Shown: positions 60,028 to 64,000 of the stretch, in pieces
Layout: the number at the start of each line of letters is the position of its first letter
Position numbering within the stretch: the first letter of the stretch is position 1
Assembly: GCA_019722365.1 (NCBI GenBank)
Contig: JADFUC010000388.1
Location: 682,001 to 746,000 of the forward strand
Direction: 5' to 3'
DNA length: 64,000 nucleotides
Origin: Lithospermum erythrorhizon
Lineage: Eukaryota; Streptophyta; Magnoliopsida; Boraginales; Boraginaceae
Made by a program: the position numbers and the translations under genes
Notes under the pieces: model-generated
What the model saw: only the letters and a program-made list of their open reading frames with translations
Told to the model about the DNA's origin: nothing
The model's database searches: none

Positions 60028-60231
60028 ACATTTCGAAATTTCTAGTTAATTTAAATCAATAGTTGTCTCTCATTATATTTCGAAATTTATAGTTAATTTA
60101 GATCAATAGTTGTCTCTAATTATATTTTGAAATTTCTAGTTAATTTAGATCACTCTAGTTAATTTAGATCAATAGTTGTCTCTAATTATATTTTGAAATT
60201 TCTAGTTAATTTAGATCAATAGTTGTTTAAG
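60028..60231. repeat. Four-copy ~47-bp tandem repeat
   Basis: TTTCGAAATTTCTAGTTAAT followed by TTAGATCAATAGTTGTCTCT recurs about every 47-50 bp, with one extra partial copy (CACTCTAGTTAATTTAGATC) near 60151. Confidence 0.85.
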
Positions 60232-60399
60232 AATATTGATTTTGGTGCTTTGTCTGAATTTTTTATTGGATTTAAAATGTGATTTTGTTGTAGAATTTGA
60301 TTATGTTGTTGAACTTCATTGTTCTTAGTAAATTATGTGAAATTGGTTTACTTTCTTAAAGTTCATTGTCTTAATTAACAAGAGACAAATTTTTACATG

Positions 60400-60760
60400 T
60401 TAATTTAGTTAATATAGAGTGCACATGCACTCTTAGAAAGGCAACATATGAGTACACAAGCACTCTAATAAATGATACTCCTATTAGTTAATTGTAACAA
60501 CATGTAGGTTAATTTAGAGTGCATATGCACTCTTTAGTACAAATTATATGATTGCTCATATACGCACGTAAATGAAATAAATAATTTGTATCACCTAGTT
60601 AATTTAGAGTACACATGCACTCTTAGAAAGGCCATATATGAGTACACAAACAATCAAATAAATCATCAAAGTACCAGTAGATTAATTTAAAGTGCATATG
60701 CACTCTTTAGTACAAATTATATGAGTGCTCATGTACTCACATAAATAAAATAAGTAATTT
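60400..60760. repeat. Two-copy 175-190-bp repeat built on an 18-bp palindrome
   Basis: AGAGTGCATATGCACTCT at 60516-60533 is a perfect palindrome. Close variants lie at 60416-60433 (AGAGTGCACATGCACTCT), 60606-60623 (AGAGTACACATGCACTCT) and 60689-60706 (AAAGTGCATATGCACTCT). They alternate within two copies of a longer unit: 60416 and 60606 share the following TTAGAAAGGC, and 60516 and 60689 share TTAGTACAAATTATATGA. GTACTC/GAGTAC motifs are scattered through both copies and beyond to about 61040. Confidence 0.85.
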
Positions 60761-62610
60761 GGTAACTTAGCTAGTTATTTGAATACATTTATATCAAGAA
60801 CTCTCAGAAGACAAATGAGTACACAATAATTCATATGAATTAATAGTAACCGTGTACTCTAACCGGTATAGTAAATAGTATGTATGTATTCTAATTGCAT
60901 TGATGAGCAAAAGATCCGTCATGTACACATCCATATAATCAATTAGAAGATAACTTACAATAGTAAAAAGAGTATTCATGTACTATAACCAATCTTTTAG
61001 TATTCATATACTCTAACTAATCTCTAAAAGAGTACTCATAAACACTAATTAAAATAGAATAATTTTGTAGTCGTAAAACGTGTACATGCATATTCAAGTT
61101 ATTGTGAACATATTACCACGTCTTACAAATGTATTATGCCCAGTTATTTAATGCGCGATTTAATGCATCAAATCATCCGAATTGATTTTATAATATACTT
61201 TTTTTAATAATACAATAATGAATTAAAATTAAAGTAGCATGCAGTATATAAAAGGGAGAAAATATCGTATTATCGTCGTATGAGTTTTGAGTAGCTAATG
61301 ATATCTACAACACGAAAAATAATATGCTATTTATTATTTGTTTTCGGTAGTTTTGTCACATATAATCAAATATTTGAATTTTTGGGTGGTTAATTCTTAA
61401 AAGATTAAAATAAAAATATCAGTTAGACTTGACATGGCTAATAGAGCAGCTAGGCATTATATATATAGTATAAATAAGTCAAAATTTCTTAAGTGTGAGA
61501 AAATGATGCAGCAACCACTATTTTGTTCTTCTTTTATACAGAGGCATTCTTTAACAACAACAATCATAAAATTCTGAAAATTTGAGCAATTATTTGACCA
61601 TATCATCAGTTCAGAATGAAATAGCAAAAAAATTACTAGACCACGTAATCATAAATCTTCATTAGGAATTATGAGTAAATTGCAGAATTTTTGTCAAGTA
61701 TCAATGATGACCAAAACAACGAATTGAGCAAGTAAAAAGTAATTGCTAGAATATATTTTACAATAAATCACAGGTGAACAATAAACACTAAAAAAATCAA
61801 ATCTTTATACCATTTAAGCTGAAATCAAACAAAATTACCAATTCCATAAATCACAATAAATAACACCACCACACCCCACCACCTACCAACGACCTCCCAT
61901 TTGTTTTATTTTGAGTCAACTAGATTTAAGTAGACATTGAATTAATTTTGTAGAATAATGTTGTTAGTTAAAAACTGAATAAAGGATGCTTGACTTTGTT
62001 CACAGACAATAGCAAACACTAGAGGGGGGAGGGGGGGGGGACCAGAGTGATTGTTGGTAATATAGTGTTTGTGTGTTGTTGTCGTGAAAAACGAGGGAGG
62101 AGGCGTTGAGAATTTGTGGGGTGGTAGTGGTGTTGTAGGGGTGGTTATGGTCGTGTTAATGGAACTTTGGAAGGGATAGTCAATTTGTTTTACTTCAAAA
62201 TATTATATAAATAATAATTTGGGTAAAAAATAGGGCAACACTATATAGAATAAATAATTTTTTTAAGATCAAAGAATGTCTAATTTTTGCCCATAATAGC
62301 TTCACAGTCTCTTCTGACTTTTCAAATAGGGGAGCAAAATAATCGTTCTGCTTTGAAATACGACTCTTATTGTGTATAACGACTCAGCTTAAGGAGAACA
62401 CTCTTTAAAGCACTGACCACGAAATGAATCACAGGTTTTATTTGTAACTTTCATTTAACGATCTTTGTTGACCAATTTAGGAATGAATTTGGGCCTGCGT
62501 ACATAATTACAAGGACTATTTGAAGAAATTTTGTATTACTTTCTTTTGAATAAATCAACTAAGCGTATAAGCGAAGATCTCCTTAAATTATATATTTAGG
62601 ATCTAAATAA
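60761..62610. other. Intergenic
   Basis: AT-rich, with a G-rich run near 62025-62040. No exon or repeat boundary that I can support. Confidence 0.5.
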
Positions 62611-62615
62611 TATAT

Positions 62616-62619
<4 letters not shown>

Positions 62620-62661
<42 letters not shown>
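62620..62661. repeat. (TA)n microsatellite
   Basis: About 21 TA units, close to the outer border of the next LTR. Confidence 0.95.
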
Positions 62662-62665
<4 letters not shown>

Positions 62666-62679
62666 AAACAGTACAATTT

Positions 62680-64000
62680 ACGGTGGAATTAATGACAACA
62701 AATGCTGCGAAGCCTGGTTTGAATTCCGATTGCTGGCATTAATCTCAAAGCCTCTGGTTGGTTGCGTCGGGGAGAGAGGTTAAAATCATTACTTAGGTCT
62801 GTAGAGCAGCGTGGGCAATTAGATGGAATTATCAAAGCAAAATTTCAATCTTGCGCTTGATAAGTTTTAAATTTCCTCCATGAAGGAAGGAGGCCGAAAA
62901 AACTCTTTTAATTAGCTAGGTTTTCGTTGTTGTGTCTCATCTTTATATATAATGTGCGAGGGGTGTGTTGGCGGTTATAAAAAGTGAAGCCAAAATTAAT
63001 GTATTTCCTATTTTACCCTCGTGTAATTTTGTATTTTTAATTTTCATAGTAACCTTGCAGATTGTGGCACAACATGATAAATTCTTAAGCAAACTACTCA
63101 CATAAATGTATCTACTACGTAATCCATAATTATCACCAAGAGAGAAAATAAAGTTGTTTATAGGTCCTCATCTTTATTTTCTTCATGGTAACTTTTCATC
63201 TTATTTCTTTTAGTTTTTTTAAATTTTGTTTAATTTATAATTTTATTATAAAATAATAAAATAATTTGCCATGACTGACTGATACTTGTATAATAGTATT
63301 ATGAGAAACACAATAACCACTTGCTTATATAGAGGTTCTCAAAATTAACGCAAAAGCCGGCCAGAATAGTTTAATGAGGTGACTGGATTTAATTAGAATT
63401 AGCAGATTAAGTAAATTAAAAACGTATGAACAATGACAAGTAACTAACAGGAATTACTAGGCTGACTAACTATTAAATTAATTAAATGACTAGTTAATTA
63501 ATTGAGTTTATCCAATTTATATTTTACATTATCAATGTAAAATTTCCGATTCACGATTATTAGATTGATTCTAGTGTCGACTCTCAATTTAATAAATCTG
63601 TTTTATTTCATACATGAAATACAGCTTCAGCGTCGTTAACTTATGTGATGGCGGCCACAGGCTCGGATAATCACCAGGTCGTATAATAATATATCAAATA
63701 CGGCGTAACCACTGGTATTATCGTGAGAACTGACTAGTAATTACAATTGCACTGTGGTTGAGCGTTCATTTATGTAATCGCATTCACTAAACTGAGTAGA
63801 TAGTGCTACAATAATTATCATGACGGACATAATAAATCAAACCGATAACTATCGATTTCCGACACCGTTTACACATCGGTGCCTTACAGGACAAAATTGC
63901 CAATGGCCCCGATTCTTGGAACGGTTTAATTGTGATTACCTCTGCGTTACGTAATGTTGTATCACTTGAGCATTTAAGCGAGATAATAAATAAAGTAATT
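62680..64000 (-). mobile_element. Diverged third copy of the inner LTR family, running off the window
   Basis: Aligns with 19455-20480: CGAAGCCTGGTTTGAATTCC against CGAAGCCTCCTTTGAATTCC, then the identical ATATTTTACATTATCAATGT, a CATGAAATA block, and a GATTTCCGACA right border at about 63864. It continues past that border into internal sequence (GGACAAAATTGCCAAT against GGACACCTTGCCAATT in short). Same orientation as the inner element, so this would be its 3' LTR and the body lies beyond 64000. Left border uncertain (62600-62690). Confidence 0.65.

Noticed and set aside
1..64000. tRNA, rRNA, CRISPR or bacterial-type features
   Set aside because: I saw no tRNA A/B-box pair, rRNA or CRISPR-like array; the window is plant nuclear DNA.

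Overview
This is AT-rich nuclear DNA from a flowering plant, almost certainly a eudicot. The genes are split by GT-AG introns and encode plant-only families: a CRIB-containing ROP GTPase-activating protein, FANTASTIC FOUR, photosystem I subunit O and a membrane-tethered NAC factor. Intergenic DNA is full of short Stowaway-like MITEs with CTCCCTCCGT-type ends, plus LTR retrotransposons and a decayed hAT element. I cannot name the species from sequence alone.

Layout, left to right. 1-0.8 kb: a decayed tandem array. 1.15-1.95 kb, minus strand: a two-exon gene for a 49-residue single-pass membrane protein ending in a dilysine (KKXX-like) signal. 3.8-9.0 kb: a five-exon ROPGAP gene, with one tandem array in its leader and another in intron 1. 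9.7-12.9 kb: a frameshifted hAT transposon. 13.3-14.3 kb: an intronless FANTASTIC FOUR gene. 17.9-29.0 kb: a nested retrotransposon pair. A small outer element with matching TTTCT target-site duplications is split by an 8.4 kb inner element that has no gag-pol and resembles a LARD. Both lie on the minus strand. 29-34 kb: mostly empty, with a GC-rich island near 30.1 kb.

35-56.4 kb is the gene-rich part, all on the plus strand: an OTLD1-like OTU deubiquitinase (8 exons, with a 41-codon uORF and a stop-free 90-nt intron), an LRR protein with a lysine-rich tail (10 exons), PSAO (4 exons, introns filled by MITEs), an MBD5/6-like methyl-CpG-binding protein with an odd N-terminal repeat (3 exons), and a NAC factor with a C-terminal membrane anchor (4 exons). 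Past 57.8 kb there is a broken LRK10-like receptor kinase fragment (minus), two tandem-repeat blocks, one built from an 18-bp palindrome, and a diverged third copy of the inner LTR family running off the right end.

The genes do not form a pathway; this is ordinary eukaryotic gene order. Several act in chromatin or signalling (OTLD1 as a histone deubiquitinase, MBD, NAC, ROPGAP). Exon structures were built by hand from reading-frame continuity, GT-AG borders and remembered family motifs. No transcript or database was consulted.
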